Source: Podaxis mareebaensis
Taxonomy: Eukaryota; Basidiomycota; Agaricomycetes; Agaricales; Agaricaceae
DNA length: 64,000 nucleotides
Direction: 5' to 3'
Assembly (NCBI GenBank): GCA_018524725.1
Contig: JAEUWP010000120.1
Span: forward strand, 124,001 to 188,000
Shown here: one piece after another, positions 34,659-50,228 of the stretch
Layout: each line of letters starts with the position of its first letter
Position numbering within the stretch: position 1 is the stretch's first letter
Position numbers and translations under genes: made by a program
Notes under the pieces: generated by a model
The model's input: only the letters and a program-made list of their open reading frames with translations
Told to the model about the DNA's origin: nothing
The model's database searches: none

Positions 34659-35270
34659 TGGTGCGGGACACCTAAACACCACTACTTTTGTGCAGTGGCC
34701 ATCTCAGAGGGGATGCAGTTCCGAAATTGAATCAATTAAAATTAGAATTAAAATAAATAATCGCCTGACTTTTGAGGCCAGAAATCATTGGTACAAGAGG
34801 TTCCTCCAGCGGCTGGGTGCTTATCAGGGCCGTCTCTCTGCGTGTAGTACAGTTTACAGGTTCAGGCATTTACTTCTTGCAAGTACAAGTCCCATCAACA
34901 TTCTTCTGGGGAACATTGCCACAGTAATACATTTAACAGATAAGATTAGATTGTACCGGATTTGGAGATGCCTTCCTTATTTGGGGCATGGGTATGTAAG
35001 CTGGCCATTATGAAACAGATCTGAAACTGGCCTACAGAAATTGCCGTGCCCGCGTACCACTGACACCCGCGTGTGCAAAAACATGGTACCGCTGGGTGCC
35101 GCGATCTGAAACAATAACTCCGTCAATTCTTGACAAAGAAGATCTCCCTCTGGACATTTTGCTCAGACAAGCAAAAGAAGCTATTTTACCAGGGAACTAA
35201 AAAAAATAAAATATTTTGAATTTCTTTTTTCGTTTGCACAAAAGTAGCGGTGTTTAGGTGTCCCGCACCA
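34659..35270. mobile_element. 612-bp non-autonomous TIR element (MITE-like), TA target duplication
   Basis: The ends are inverted repeats of about 36 bases with one mismatch: the left begins TGGTGCGGGACACCTAAACA and the right is its reverse complement ending GGTGTCCCGCACCA. TA flanks both ends (34657-34658 and 35271-35272). The TIR plus TA suggests the Tc1/mariner superfamily, but no transposase frame is present. The interior is AT-rich with no open frame longer than about 100 codons. Confidence 0.85.
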
Positions 35271-35429
35271 TAGTAAAATCGTGGACGGTATATTTACCTG
35301 AAAAGTAGTTTTTGTCTCTTGCTAATGGCTAGTTTGGGCTAGCTGTAGCAAAGGAGAAGCGCAGGAACGCAGAGTCGTCAGTAGCTCCAAGAAAAACATA
35401 CTGAGCGGCGAGAGTAGTATAACTCGTAT

Positions 35430-35690
35430 GGCAAGAATGTTGTCGAAGACTCGGTCTCCGTACGTCCGGGACTCTCCATATTCCAAAGTCAAGATGGAGT
35501 CGATCGTAGGTATTATTTCTTCTCAGCGATCGAAGAATAAGCTTAACAGACTTTTTTCACAGTCTCAACATATAGGCAATGGAAGAAATGTGAAGCATTC
35601 CAATCTTCTGGCCACCGGCGTACTCAATCAGCTCCTTACAGATGCACTCGTCGAATTCGGTGCATCAAAGTTACGTATGCCGACGCTCTA
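35430..35690 (-). pseudogene. Decayed relic of a trefoil (I66-like) gene
   Basis: On the minus strand, TEFDECICKELIEYAGGQK at about 35600-35670 resembles exon 4 of B1 (SSEFDEVACKWYIESAGNGQ). DSILTLEYGESRTYGDRVF near 35440-35495 resembles the exon 5/6 text. The key tryptophan is lost and no full frame can be built. The right side of the TIR element abuts this relic within 160 bases. Confidence 0.55.
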
Positions 35691-36731
35691 GGTCTCTATA
35701 ATACCAAGTGGAGAACCAAATTATGCGCACGAGAATTCTTTAACACGGTGGCAACGCCTGGTAGGCTAGTATCTGTTTGAGAATACACAATAGTCCAACA
35801 AGAGCATAATGTAAGAGAATCGAGTCCGTATATACACAGGTCTACCACTGTTGCATTCGATTCATTGTCACTCAATTAACACTCGCGATTTGGTCGTAGT
35901 AGTGTTTTGTAGCTCGTGGCGTCGATCAAAGCCAGGTAGGACAGACAGCTTCCGGACTTCGACCTTTTGAGATGGCGTCTGTATGGCCCAGTATCTTGGC
36001 TTCCAGAGTGACCATTAGTCATTCAACCTTCCTGGGGGTTGTCTACCTGAGAGTTATGAATTGACCTTCCAGCATACGCCACTGGATACTCGCGTACTCT
36101 GTCCTGCCTTGCCACTTGACCATAACATTTAGGCAATGCTTCTCGGGTTCTTTGGATGTCTGCCGCAGTGCGGTTCTCCCTTTCGGATATCAATGACAAC
36201 GGTAACAGCCCAGCCTTCCAAGCCCGTGCTTATCTCATTAGCAAATGGCCTGGATACGTGGGTTTCGATAGGCCTAGGCTCCAGTTCTCTTCTCTGCAGC
36301 AGTGTTCCGATAGGAGTTTTGTTTATTGTCGGGGAAACGCAATCCCAAAACAAGCGTGCGTGCCCCGTTCCTTCTGGTTTAGGTGTTCAGAGAAATTGTA
36401 TCCACCTTCCCCAGAAGGAACGCCAGAACCTTTCCGCATCTCAGCTATATCGACAATCTCGTAATAAGGAATTTGATCTAAGGGTGAACCAGAACTCGAG
36501 TGCTTTCAAGTGTACACCCAGTTCTATGGGCTAGTTACGGTATTAAGTGAATCTAAGTTATCATAACAAAAAATGGCAAAGCATGAACGGCTAACAAAAC
36601 GAGACGCATTAATCCACAGGAGTTCAGAGGGAAGACAAAGGAGGCAAAGACAGCGCACAGATGACAGGAAACACACCCGGGTTGAGTAGCTCAGTGACCA
36701 GATACACAATGAAACTACGTGTACAGAGCCT
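35691..36731. other. Intergenic, no recognised gene
   Basis: Overlapping open frames on both strands at 36130-36530 (up to 132 codons) show no domain or conserved text. I would not annotate them. Confidence 0.4.
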
Positions 36732-38710
36732 CTAGTCATCCTCTTCCGAACCCTCATTCGGATATTCATCTTCGCTCGTCCCGGCAACACCCCCGTTATC
36801 GACTCTTTCGTCGCCGGTAATCTCAGCATCCAATGCTTTACCTTTCTCCAGCATCTCCACCACCCATAAATCTTCTTCCCTCTCTCTTAATATTTTGTAC
36901 AACCTCTCCCTCAAGTCGGCTTTATTGCCAGTCGTCAAGATTCTTCTGTTAGCCACGGAATGGGCGGCGAGATTCCGTCTTAGTTCAACCAGTGACAGTG
37001 TCCCAATGAGTCTCCAATCGCTGGTGAGGGGAGGTTGAATGTTCACGAGATATTCGCGATCCATACCTTCGACCCATGTGTTGATGGGCGGTGTGAAGAT
37101 AAAAGGGAGCGAACGCACTCACTTTCTATGTGCATACGGCAGCTCTCTGGTATCTCGACGCGAACTGTTTGATTGCGCAGGTGGAGAGCAGATGCGTAGT
37201 TACGTAGGCCTTTTATGGAAACAATTGTTCCGTCGATTTCAAGGTGTTTGAGCCTCTCGAACATCACCAGCGCGGGTACAGCGTAGTCACCAATAGAGTT
37301 TGAGCCGATAGATAGCCGGAGCAAGGTGTGTCGGTGGGAAACGAGCATGTAAATCCTGTTTTGTCAGAAGTCTGAGTGGGATGTGGTTCTGAAAATCGGG
37401 GAAGCTCTTACGCGGCATTAGAAATATGAGTATCACGCAGGGATAAGCTACACAGTGGGAGGTTGTGAAAATACATCACGTCGTCATCGTTCAAGAAGGC
37501 GTGATCGCAAGCCAGGCTGGTGAGGCCAGTAAACAAGCCAGGAGTGTGAAGTGCTGTGAGTATATGTGTCAATCAGGAGCCCTCGCACGACATAAATGAG
37601 CCGTCTATATGTACCTGGAAACAAGTCTGGTACACGTCCCAGATTCAGCCCGTTGTATTCTTGCAGCGATGGTGACAAAGAGAGCTTTGAGATAATTGGA
37701 TATCTCCCGATAACTCTCATCAAAGACGGAGTCAGTAAACCTGTGAAAGCCGCCACACTCAGCGCATGTATCTACATAAGAAAACATCCCTGACCGTTTT
37801 CAGCCAAGTACCCGGCAATTAAAGAGACGCTTTTGGCGTCGTAGGGAATCCGGATTCCGGGCGCGACCTCCTTAATTTCTTCAAGAAGTTTCTCCGACTC
37901 GCTCAGCTCCCTTAGCTGTAGCTCGACCTGGACCTTTGGTACCTGCGATACCTTGATATCAACCGACGCTGGCGAAGAAGGTGACGATGCAAAGGGACCA
38001 GCAGGGTTCGGTGTATGTCCGGACGAAGGCAAATCAAAGTTCAAAGGTTCCCTCTTGAGTCTCACCTCGAAGGATCTCTGTTCGGTTGCAGGGACAGACT
38101 TCGCGTGTTTTGGTGGACCTCGAATATCGCTACCTTCAGAGTCAGAGGGATGATGTGGGTCCTTCCGTTTTCGAGCTGGGCGTGCGAGAAGGTGTGAATC
38201 GCGGAGTCCACCAAACCGCCCTGGAGCGGTGAGGTGGAAGTTCGAGTCAAAGCTGACGTTCTCGATTGTCCCAGTACCAGAGGCTAGAGTCTCGGGAGCA
38301 ATTCGAGCGACTTGCGTGACTTGAGCGGGACCAGCGGAAGTTATGCAGGTGGGTTGGCAACTAGGTACGGAATGGAATTGCTCACTGCCCGAGCCATTGT
38401 CGTCCGAAGCGGGGGAACGTGAGATTACTGTACTTGTGCTAGCATCTGAATGAGAGCCAGATCCAGAGGTCTCCGAGTCCGAGTCTAGCACGCCCTTGTC
38501 GCCAGGATCCGCTCCAGGAGTATTGACAGTTTGAGCCAACAGACGAGTGAAAGGGTTGATAACCCGGAGCGAGCGAGTGATGCCCAAGTCCGCTAGAGAG
38601 TTCCTCGACAAGTCTTGGTGTAAATTGTGGATATATGCGTGTGCAGGGAGCGAAGGACAGTAGCATGGATTATGGACATCGATAACAGGGAGTTTTGGAT
38701 ACGGTGGCAT
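36732..38710 (-). CDS. LRR-like protein with acidic C-terminus, unknown function
   Basis: Five exons (38710-37795, 37740-37615, 37553-37412, 37355-37123, 37066-36732) give 583 residues. The N-terminal third begins MPPYPKLPVIDVHNPCYC and is followed by a long Ser/Pro-rich, probably disordered region with basic clusters (PARKRKDPHHPSD, possibly a nuclear signal). The C-terminal half has leucine-rich repeat-like text (LTSLACDHAFLNDDDVMYF, LCSLSLRDTHISNA, LLRLSIGSNSIGDYAVPAL, LKHLEIDGTIVSIKGL). A SAP-like helix pair follows (SLVELRRNLAAHSVANRR, KADLRERLYKIL), and the tail is acidic. I do not recognise the family; a nuclear adaptor is possible but unproven. The splices are consistent in phase (1,1,2,1). 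Confidence 0.75.
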
Positions 38711-38869
38711 GTAAAATATGAGTGCAAGAAGGAAACCTCGAGCGCAGGAGTGGATGTCATGGGGGGGAGGGGACTGGAAATTAAAGGCTCGCGGCAGTTT
38801 CCGGTAGAATATCCATCATTATAAAAACCCGATATAAACTACATTCTCTGCTATAGAAGATTAGAATAT

Positions 38870-40302
38870 TCACATAATTAAACAGTCCCGATCTTTTTTC
38901 TTCTTCGTCTTCTTCTGTGCAGCTTCTTGGTGCGCTTGTTGCAATGCAGCCTGTTCTTGTTGTGCACGAAGGTAGCGCTCATGTTCTCGACGGGCGATCT
39001 GCTCTTCCTCGGCTTGAAGTTGTCTCGCTAGTTCATAGCTTGGGAGAGGAATGAGATAGGAATGAGAATGACAGGGTGAATGCTTACTCCGTTGGATCAA
39101 CAGTACCCGCAGCCATTTCAGCAGCTGCTAGCGCTTCTTCAGCCGTCTGTCCTGCAAAATCCCCACCGGCAGGGTTTGATCGTCGGAAGTCCGCGTCCAC
39201 CCATGTCGATGAACTACCATCCACGTCCTCCAAGCGTTCCCACATGATAGAAGGTTCGCTGAGGAACACTTGGTCTGTTACTAGGCCATAAAGGGCGGAG
39301 TCCTCGCCGTCCGTCTTATAAATCACAGAAAGATGAGAATTGCGGAACAATGCATAGAGGGTATAGGGTTTGAGTGTTTGTGCTAGATGGAAGAGACCGT
39401 GGTAGGTCAACTGAGACGAAGTATTCTCAAGGAACCTCCTGATCACAATAGCTGAAAGGGCAGCATCAATGGCCGTTTAATAAATGACATGAGTCTACTC
39501 ACCGTCTTCAATCTTTCTCCTCTGAGCGTCTGTGTAGTTCGTCGCACTCGTCGGCGATTTACTACTGCTCCCACTTGGTTCTTCGAACGTGCCCTCATCA
39601 AGCACCAGCCTCCCATTCGTCAAATGGTCCACCTCCGCAATGAGTTCCACAGCACGATCGTAATCATTGACGCGCTGTATTACTTCGGCTTCTGGAGAGT
39701 CTGGGTCGACCAGCCACCCGTGAACTAGCTGAATTCCAGCCTTCTCGAACAAATCCAACTCTCCTGTTCCTTCCCCTGAAGGTCTAAACGACGTCGCGGC
39801 CGTGAACAGGGGGTTTAAGTCCATTCCCTCTGTGTGCGGTGACGCATCAGTCGAAGCTGTCAGGGGTGCGAAGTGTGGACATACTTTGGGTATATGGCAT
39901 GATTGACAATGCAGCGGATATGTCAACATCAGGAGCGCTTGTCAGGAGATATTCAGCAACTAACTGAGAGAGGAATTCGTATGATACGGTCTTCCGCATA
40001 GGTGGAAGAATCTCAATGTTGCCACGTAAGATGAGGATATTACCTGGGGAACGCGCTCAGTACTTGGTGGACAAGTTGAGCTGACACTTACATATAGCAA
40101 TAAATGAACAAGGTCTACAGATCCATGGGTTATGCCTCCATCGTTCATAGAACAGTCATAATAGCACGCACCCATTGAAGTTCTGTGTAATAATCTTAAA
40201 TGGCTTCTTCTCTTCCCCTGGCGGGCCAAAGAGGATATCCTTGAGGTACCATACCTCTGCCTGTGAGGATTGTACACTAGGAGCCGTTTCCAATTGCGAC
40301 AT
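38870..40302 (-). CDS. MINDY-family deubiquitinase (FAM63-like), CAAX at C-terminus
   Basis: MINDY enzymes are cysteine proteases that trim Lys48-linked ubiquitin chains. Six exons (40302-40172, 40114-40092, 40043-39885, 39829-39503, 39451-39088, 39038-38870) give 390 residues. The active-site text is IITQNFNGPCSFIAICNILIL, with the oxyanion Gln and the catalytic Cys (codon 40110-40108, in a 23-nt exon). The catalytic His is in LFRNSHLSVIYK. DLNPLFTAATSFRP, DFRRSNPAGG and DPTDYELARQLQAEEE also fit the family, the last being like an MIU ubiquitin-binding helix. The protein ends in a Lys-rich stretch and CLIM, a CAAX box predicting prenylation and membrane attachment. It is divergent from the uL30m gene, with about 295 bases between starts. 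Confidence 0.88.
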
Positions 40303-40596
40303 TTCTTTGCGTTGCCTGTCCTAATGTTGTAGAGAAGGAATGAGATTAAGAAATCGGGAATAAGTAGTTGTTGCGTTGTCCACCGCGGCCGGCGGCAACC
40401 CAACCCTGATCGCAGTCGCCGGTGTTGATAGCTATTTGTGCCGGGAGTCAATGACAAATATTGCCAACTGCCGTTCACCCGCGTTTCGAAAACTTGCTAT
40501 ATTTCGTCAACGCTGTGGATTGCGCGTGCATTGACGGTAAGTTTCTGAACATATGAAATAACTTGCAAGTACTGATGCACTGTATAGAACACTAGG

Positions 40597-41007
40597 ATGG
40601 CATCACTAACGATCTGCCGACGCGCCATGTTCGCCCGAAAGCTCTATGCCCGCACTCTCACAACAAGTACAGAAGCAACACCCTTCGCTTCCTCATCAAC
40701 AACCCCAACGCCCGACTCCGCCCCTCTAACTCACTTCAAAATCACCCTCCGACGCTCTGGTATCTCTCTCGGCGACAAAATCAAAAGCACCCTCGAAGCC
40801 CTCGGTTTCCACAAACGTAATCAGACTGTTTACCACAGACACTCGCCAGATATTGCCGGCAAGATTTTGAAAGTCAAAGAGTTAGTGGAGGTCGAGAACG
40901 TTCCCGCCCAGGCGGTCCGGAATAAATGGCAGCAGCGCCAGGAGAGAAAGGCTGTGAGAGGGTACAAGGTCGTTGGTAGCAAGCGGGATACATTTATGCA
41001 TGCCTAG
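40597..41007 (+). CDS. MRPL33: Mitochondrial large-subunit ribosomal protein uL30m
   Basis: A single exon of 136 codons. An N-terminal Arg/Ser/Thr-rich stretch (ICRRAMFARKLYARTLTTST) reads as a mitochondrial presequence. THFKITLRRSGISLGDKIKS, then LEALGFHKRNQTVYHRHSP and GKILKVKELVEVENV, is the L30 fold. The yeast counterpart is called MRPL33. The start is an ATG with A at -3 (AGGATGG). Confidence 0.85.
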   Translation: MASLTICRRAMFARKLYARTLTTSTEATPFASSSTTPTPDSAPLTHFKITLRRSGISLGDKIKSTLEALGFHKRNQTVYHRHSPDIAGKILKVKELVEVENVPAQAVRNKWQQRQERKAVRGYKVVGSKRDTFMHA

Positions 41008-42515
41008 AATCCTTTCTTCGTACGTTTGTTCGTTTATTCTTGAAGTATGCAAGAAACTGATAGTTTATCCAGACTGTTATTTATAATGAATATAATTGTG
41101 TGTGACATGCGCTTTCGCTATTGTCCAGGGCCTTCGTCAACCTATGACCTTTGTGCCCCATTAATTTGGTGGGCTAATCCAGTTTTATGGCTGCTTGTAA
41201 AACATTTCCTTTGGTGCCTTGCATACAAACGGAGTGCAATCGCGACCATGTGTGTGCATATCATCAAAATACCAGGCTATGCAACTGTTACGCATGTCAT
41301 CCATTTCCTCAAACCTCCAAGCTCTCCACCAGGGTCTGCTTCTCGTGTTTTGATCATATCCTATTCGTTTCTCGGCGAGTTAAATTCTCTGGTCAGAAAC
41401 CTTGCTATTGGGATCCCACCTTCCTCTACGCCCACTTCCTCCCAGAAAATCTTCGCCTTTATTTTGAAGCAAGTTACTCGTCTTCTCAGACCTAGCCGGT
41501 CATCAAATCTTTCGACAGTGGTGAACTTCTCTTCAAAATCCGGAACATTGGTTGTGCAGGCAGGCAGTTTGCTCCCAGGCTGCCATCCTTGGTTAGTGTT
41601 TCAATGATCGGAGTGCAATCCAATACCTGCCATACCAGTTCTGGGATATCTTGCTAACTGTTACCGACCTTTATGGGGCAGGACCGAATCTCTGGTGAAG
41701 ACCCTTTCAGTTCATAACTGCGCGGCTTTTTCCTGACAGCGCACTTGGTGGTCTTGTTATGAAACAATACATCGCCCACCTGTTCAGGCTTCAAAACCTC
41801 ATTCTCCCACTTCTTTCTCCCGAACAGCCTGACAGGTCATGTTTACGATATTGATCTAAATGATCTCGCTCTTCGATGGGCAGTCCTCTCGTCACTCTTT
41901 CCTATTTCTGCTCACTCTTTCACCGATTGACGCAGCGTTAGCGAATGGAAGGGCTTTCCGAAGAATCTACGCTGGGTCCTAGGTGGTTATTCGGTTCGCA
42001 CTTACTTTTTTTCCATGGTCCAGGTTCAAAGTCCACTGCGTGACGGATGGCTGGAGAACTGGCTTTTAGCCTTTCGCATAATCTGATGTGGTACGTTCAA
42101 ATACGTTTCAGAAAGGGTATTTATATTTAGCTTACCCGCTCAAATGACTTATAAATCACCTTGCGTGTTCATAAACGCCTTTACTCATACACCATCGATA
42201 GGACGGACGGTAGATATGCCCACAATCGCAGCACAATTCGAAAGCTTCTCGAACCACAACTCTCGTAACTAGTTGCACCGGCTGGCCACATGCACCTCAC
42301 TGAATCGTTACTTTTCGGCTCCATGCATTCTGAGACTTGCAGCATGATTCCACAGGATGTCTTCATACCTAATACTGCATAGTCTGCGTGCAACCTATCT
42401 CATGTCCATCGCCTCAATCAAGTGGTTAAAGCGCTCACTGTAGGCCTATATCAGCTCGCTGAAGTTCTACCAAATCATCATCACCCGTGTATCAGCTCTC
42501 ATCCCGGATTAAACA
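41008..42515. other. Intergenic, about 1.5 kb
   Basis: A 186-codon plus-strand frame at 41047-41607 is hydrophobic but has no conserved text, so I reject it. No repeat or RNA gene was recognised. The right end is the promoter of trefoil member C. Confidence 0.45.
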
Positions 42516-43221
42516 ATGTCTCAGGTGCTGTTCATCCTCTTCACTCGGACATCCTAGATACTCACCGGGCTCCCCGTCCCAGCTATCAACTGGAATCTAC
42601 AAAATCACCAGTGATTTTGCGCTGTCAGTCCATGCCTACCGTTTGATTGGTGGGCCTGTCAGCAGCGATATCCGTTTGGGACCATCCGACGACAGCCAGA
42701 GCAACAAGGCGAGTGCGACAGCGCCATACTTAAAAAAATCCTCATCTTTGTCGCCACTGACGTTTTAACAGTGGTTCATCCAACATCTTAACGGAATCAC
42801 CTATCGCATCATGAACCTCGACGTGGGCGACTACCCTCACCCTCCCAGTCCAGAAGTGCATCCTCTCGGCCCTCCGTCCGTTGTTGTGACATTGACATAC
42901 TCTTGAACAGTTTGACTTTGTACACGGAGAATATCCCCAAAACGTCTGGAATGTCGAGTTCGCTGGAGACGATTCATATCATGTGAGTAAACCTTCTAGC
43001 TTGTTCTAGGTTCGCGATACCCAGCTCATCTACGTCTTCAGATCTTGACGCCTGATGTCGATTTGGCCTGGACAGTTGGATCCGAGCCGTACCATGTACG
43101 AATGTCTTTTATCTGGCTATACCAGAGCACCGACTCATACTCCCACTTGCAGATTTTCCTTAAGCCAAATGTCGGCGAAAGAAACCAGAAGTTCAAGTTC
43201 GAGTACCTCGGCGAGGACTAA
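42516..43221 (+). CDS. Small beta-trefoil protein, I66-inhibitor-like (member C)
   Basis: Six exons (42516-42524, 42583-42708, 42772-42879, 42911-42982, 43042-43095, 43153-43221) encode 145 residues in phase-0 pieces. Exon 1 is just MSQ. Text includes STGIYKITSDFALSVHAY, WFIQHLNGITYRIMNLD, NVWNVEFAGDDSYHILTPD, DLAWTVGSEPYHIFLKP and FKFEYLGED. Exon 2 ends with a GC donor (GCGAGT). It is the most distant member by position (about 9 kb from B3) yet has the same exon plan as member A, including the H at the end of exon 4. Confidence 0.74.
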
Positions 43222-43583
43222 GATTTTGTAGCGTCACACAAGCAACCTCCTAGTCCAACTCTTTTTGCGATGAGTTTGTAGTACGAAGTTCGGAATTGAT
43301 GTGAATTTTGTTTACGCAAAGTAGCCGGAAAACGCGTTGCAAGACGTCTTTGTTCTATTCGCAATGAGAAACTTGGCATTGTCCTCCAAGAGGATATTCG
43401 TAACTACATTCGTAACTGTAACGTTCAAATTCATAGTACCATAAACGTATGGGGACACCCCAGCGTTTGTGTTGCATCCCTTCGTTATTCCTAATTCCCC
43501 ATGATTCTTTCTTCTCCATGCACTCCTCAACCCGTTACATCTTTGCTGCCTCAACAATGGAGGGCTCAGGGAACCCACTATAG
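43222..43583. other. Intergenic between convergent genes
   Basis: Contains the 3' flanks of trefoil member C and the ENA ATPase. Nothing else was seen. Confidence 0.5.
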
Positions 43584-47607
<4,024 letters not shown>

Positions 47608-49336
47608 GCTTGTGAAGGTAGGAAAAGAGCACGATGGAGTATTGTCATGCCCTCATTTCATTTATACATCTTCAGGCCATCCAAGTGACAAATAAGGACG
47701 AGGGACTGAGAATTGAATCAAGCCAAGTCCAGGGACTACGGGGTTTGGTATTTGCGGGGTCAAACTTGATGACTTGATCTAGCTTGAAAGTTTATCAGAG
47801 CTCAAAGTTCCTGTGGCTAAATCGTCCATCATCGTCATAAGTAGTACATATGTAGGCAGGAATGCCGAGGGAACAGGAATGCGACAGAGGGAGTGCGAGC
47901 ATCATATCACAGTTGGCGACTTGCGCGAGATACTTGGGCTTTCTTGGCTGCGCGAATTCCCACGTGGTCAGCACCTGAAATGCTGCTGTGGTGTTCCAAG
48001 ACCTTTCTAAGACCCACCCCAAGGCTTGCCAAGGATCTCAGTACTACCTAGTTAAGAGCTCCGATACAATGCTGTCTTGCCCTCCGCTATGCCGTGTGCA
48101 CAATCAAGCCCTCTTACGTTCATTCGACCCCCCTATCGTTGCCCAAGGATATGGATTGATCGAGCGAGACCTTTTTTGGAACACAATCCGCCTCATTTCG
48201 GGCGAAAGGTCACCCAAGGCTAAGTACTGCTTATAAATGAACTAGGAACATCAAGGCTCTCCGCCGCCGGCAGTGAGTCAACCCTGGGAGTAGTGCACGA
48301 CTCCACGAGACCTCAAGGAGTTCTTGCGTACAACAGCGAGTGCGAGGAGCACGTCGAGCAGTAAAAAATCTGTTTCATCAGGAGATATCAAAACGGAATG
48401 CGTGTCTATTTGCTTTTGCGATATGTTCAGCCGTAGTGGTGTTCGTGCACTCGTACAAGTACATTATCCACTCCTCATGGACTCCTTGCGTATTGTCACG
48501 TCACGACATCGGAGGCCCCCTCCTTCCTTTTGTTGTACCGGTGGAAACGAGTTACTCCGAGTAACAGGCCAGGAGGAGAGTAATCATATGACTAGCCGAG
48601 TTAGATCTCCGTCTTCCTCTCACACCCCAGGCCCGGGACGCCCCTCGGCGACTATGTCACAATATAACTGTCCTCAATGTCAGACAAGTTGCGGCGCCTG
48701 GGTGTTGTACACAAGGATGTCGAGAAAGCAAGAGCCTGGACTTCAGCCTGAGACCAAACGGGAGCCAAAGGATGGCGAATACGATGTGAAGGCAAATTGT
48801 GTGGCAATGATGATGACAGTTGTGACGACAACAACACCATCGGCAGGACCCACGTGGTGAAGTCAGTGGATCGCTGATTCGACCACCTCAAAGGCACACT
48901 GGTAGAGAGGTAAGGAAACGGGTCGCATGCGCTTGAGAGGTACTATGCGTAGCAGTAGGGAATCGAGAGGGAATACAACGACTGTTGCTCCACCCCTATT
49001 ACTGGTCATCAGGTGACTTACCAACTGACGGGATTTGACTCGGTTCTAACTTCTTCGCTTTCTATTCTTTGACCTTTGACCTCTTCCTTGCGATCTTTGC
49101 TCACGTCTTTGAGATAGCCCTTTCTTGACTTGCACATAGCCTCATAGTTTTCGACTATATAGTCGGCGCATAACTATTATTCAAATTTCGTCTTCCTCAT
49201 GTTTCAGCTTCAGCGCCCGGGGTGCTACTGAATTGTGTTGCGTACTCTCAAATGCGGTTGGCTGGTATAACACTTAGAACTAAGAATTTCTTCCTATTAC
49301 TTTGCCAGTATACTCAGTAGACCTTTACAAACACCA
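47608..49336. other. Intergenic, about 1.7 kb, no recognised gene
   Basis: Upstream of the ENA ATPase start. An open frame of 178 codons at 48324-48860 and its antisense neighbours have no conserved text. The region probably holds the ENA promoter and unannotated UTRs. Confidence 0.4.
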
Positions 49337-49684
49337 TCAAGCCTTTCCAAGAATGTTTCCAGCCTTGTATGCAGTCTCCTTGCCGGTATTGTCATTCCGG
49401 ATAACGTAACGTGGCTCATCACCAGAAGCCTAGATGGTAATCGGCATAGTTCCCCAGCGAAAAAGCGGTGTGACGTACCTTGGTGGAGACACCGGTGCTC
49501 CCGGCAGGCTGAGTCTCAGTGATCACATCAACGATCTCGCCAGTGCTGGTAGATGTGTCTGCGCCAGAACTGGCGCCACCAATGGCGTGGTATTTAACAC
49601 GGTCGCCGGGCTATAAGTCAAGGGTTGAGCTTCATCAAGTTGGGTCGAAGACAGCCAAGGACATACCTTGTATTGAGGGGCCAT
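49337..49684 (-). CDS. Hva1_TUDOR domain small protein
   Basis: Three exons (49684-49667, 49610-49479, 49429-49337) encode 80 residues. The text MAPQYKPGDRVKYHAIGG, TSTGEIVDVI, QPAGSTGV and EPRYVIRNDNTGKETAYK is the hypervirulence-associated TUDOR (DUF2945) family. These proteins are widespread in fungi and bacteria and have no settled function. The 18-nt first exon is recovered by the conserved YK|PGD junction. It stands alone between the ENA promoter and the transposon nest. Confidence 0.87.
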
Positions 49685-50228
49685 CTTTGTCTGTTACGGG
49701 CGGTCGAGGGATTAAACAAGGTTTAAGGGAAGTGGTTGAGAGATGGTTGGGGTCTTGACGAGCTCGTTTATATCTGCAGTGCAAGGTTGTGGCGAGGTGG
49801 ATCGATGACATCGCTCGTGACGCATCTCCACGCATCTAAGACATAATTTACTCCAACAAAGATAATCTATTCTACACCAGTCAACATTGCACCACCTCTC
49901 GTAAGAAACTGAGAAAGGAAGGAGTTTGTGTTCGAGTGTCAGGCTCGTGCATCAACGAGGTTAACCACCGACTAGTTGAGCTGATAAACCACTTCCAATG
50001 AATGTCATGACTTCGATTCAAACATTGTGTGCAACTGTTGCTTTCTGCACTGTCGCATTTGATTGTACTTGTTAGTATCATATTCGCAAGGTCTGAGAGT
50101 CAAGCTCACTCCGAAACAACTGAATGGCAAGGCGGACTCCTGGTCCTCCGCTGGTGGTGTGTACCCATAGCATGTGTGTCGGCACTTGATATGTTGTCTA
50201 TGTGAGCATAGATGAAAGCTAGATACAT
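49685..50228. other. Intergenic, boundary of the transposon nest
   Basis: Nothing coding was seen. The LTR begins at 50229. The 5' flank of the TUDOR gene is here. Confidence 0.5.

Noticed and set aside
36130..36530. Overlapping frames of up to 132 codons on both strands
   Set aside because: No recognisable family and no supporting splice sites.
41047..41607. 186-codon frame after uL30m
   Set aside because: Hydrophobic but without any conserved text; lies in a region with no splice pattern.
48324..48860. 178-codon frame upstream of the ENA ATPase
   Set aside because: Low-complexity, Ser/Thr-rich, antisense frames equally open; no domain.
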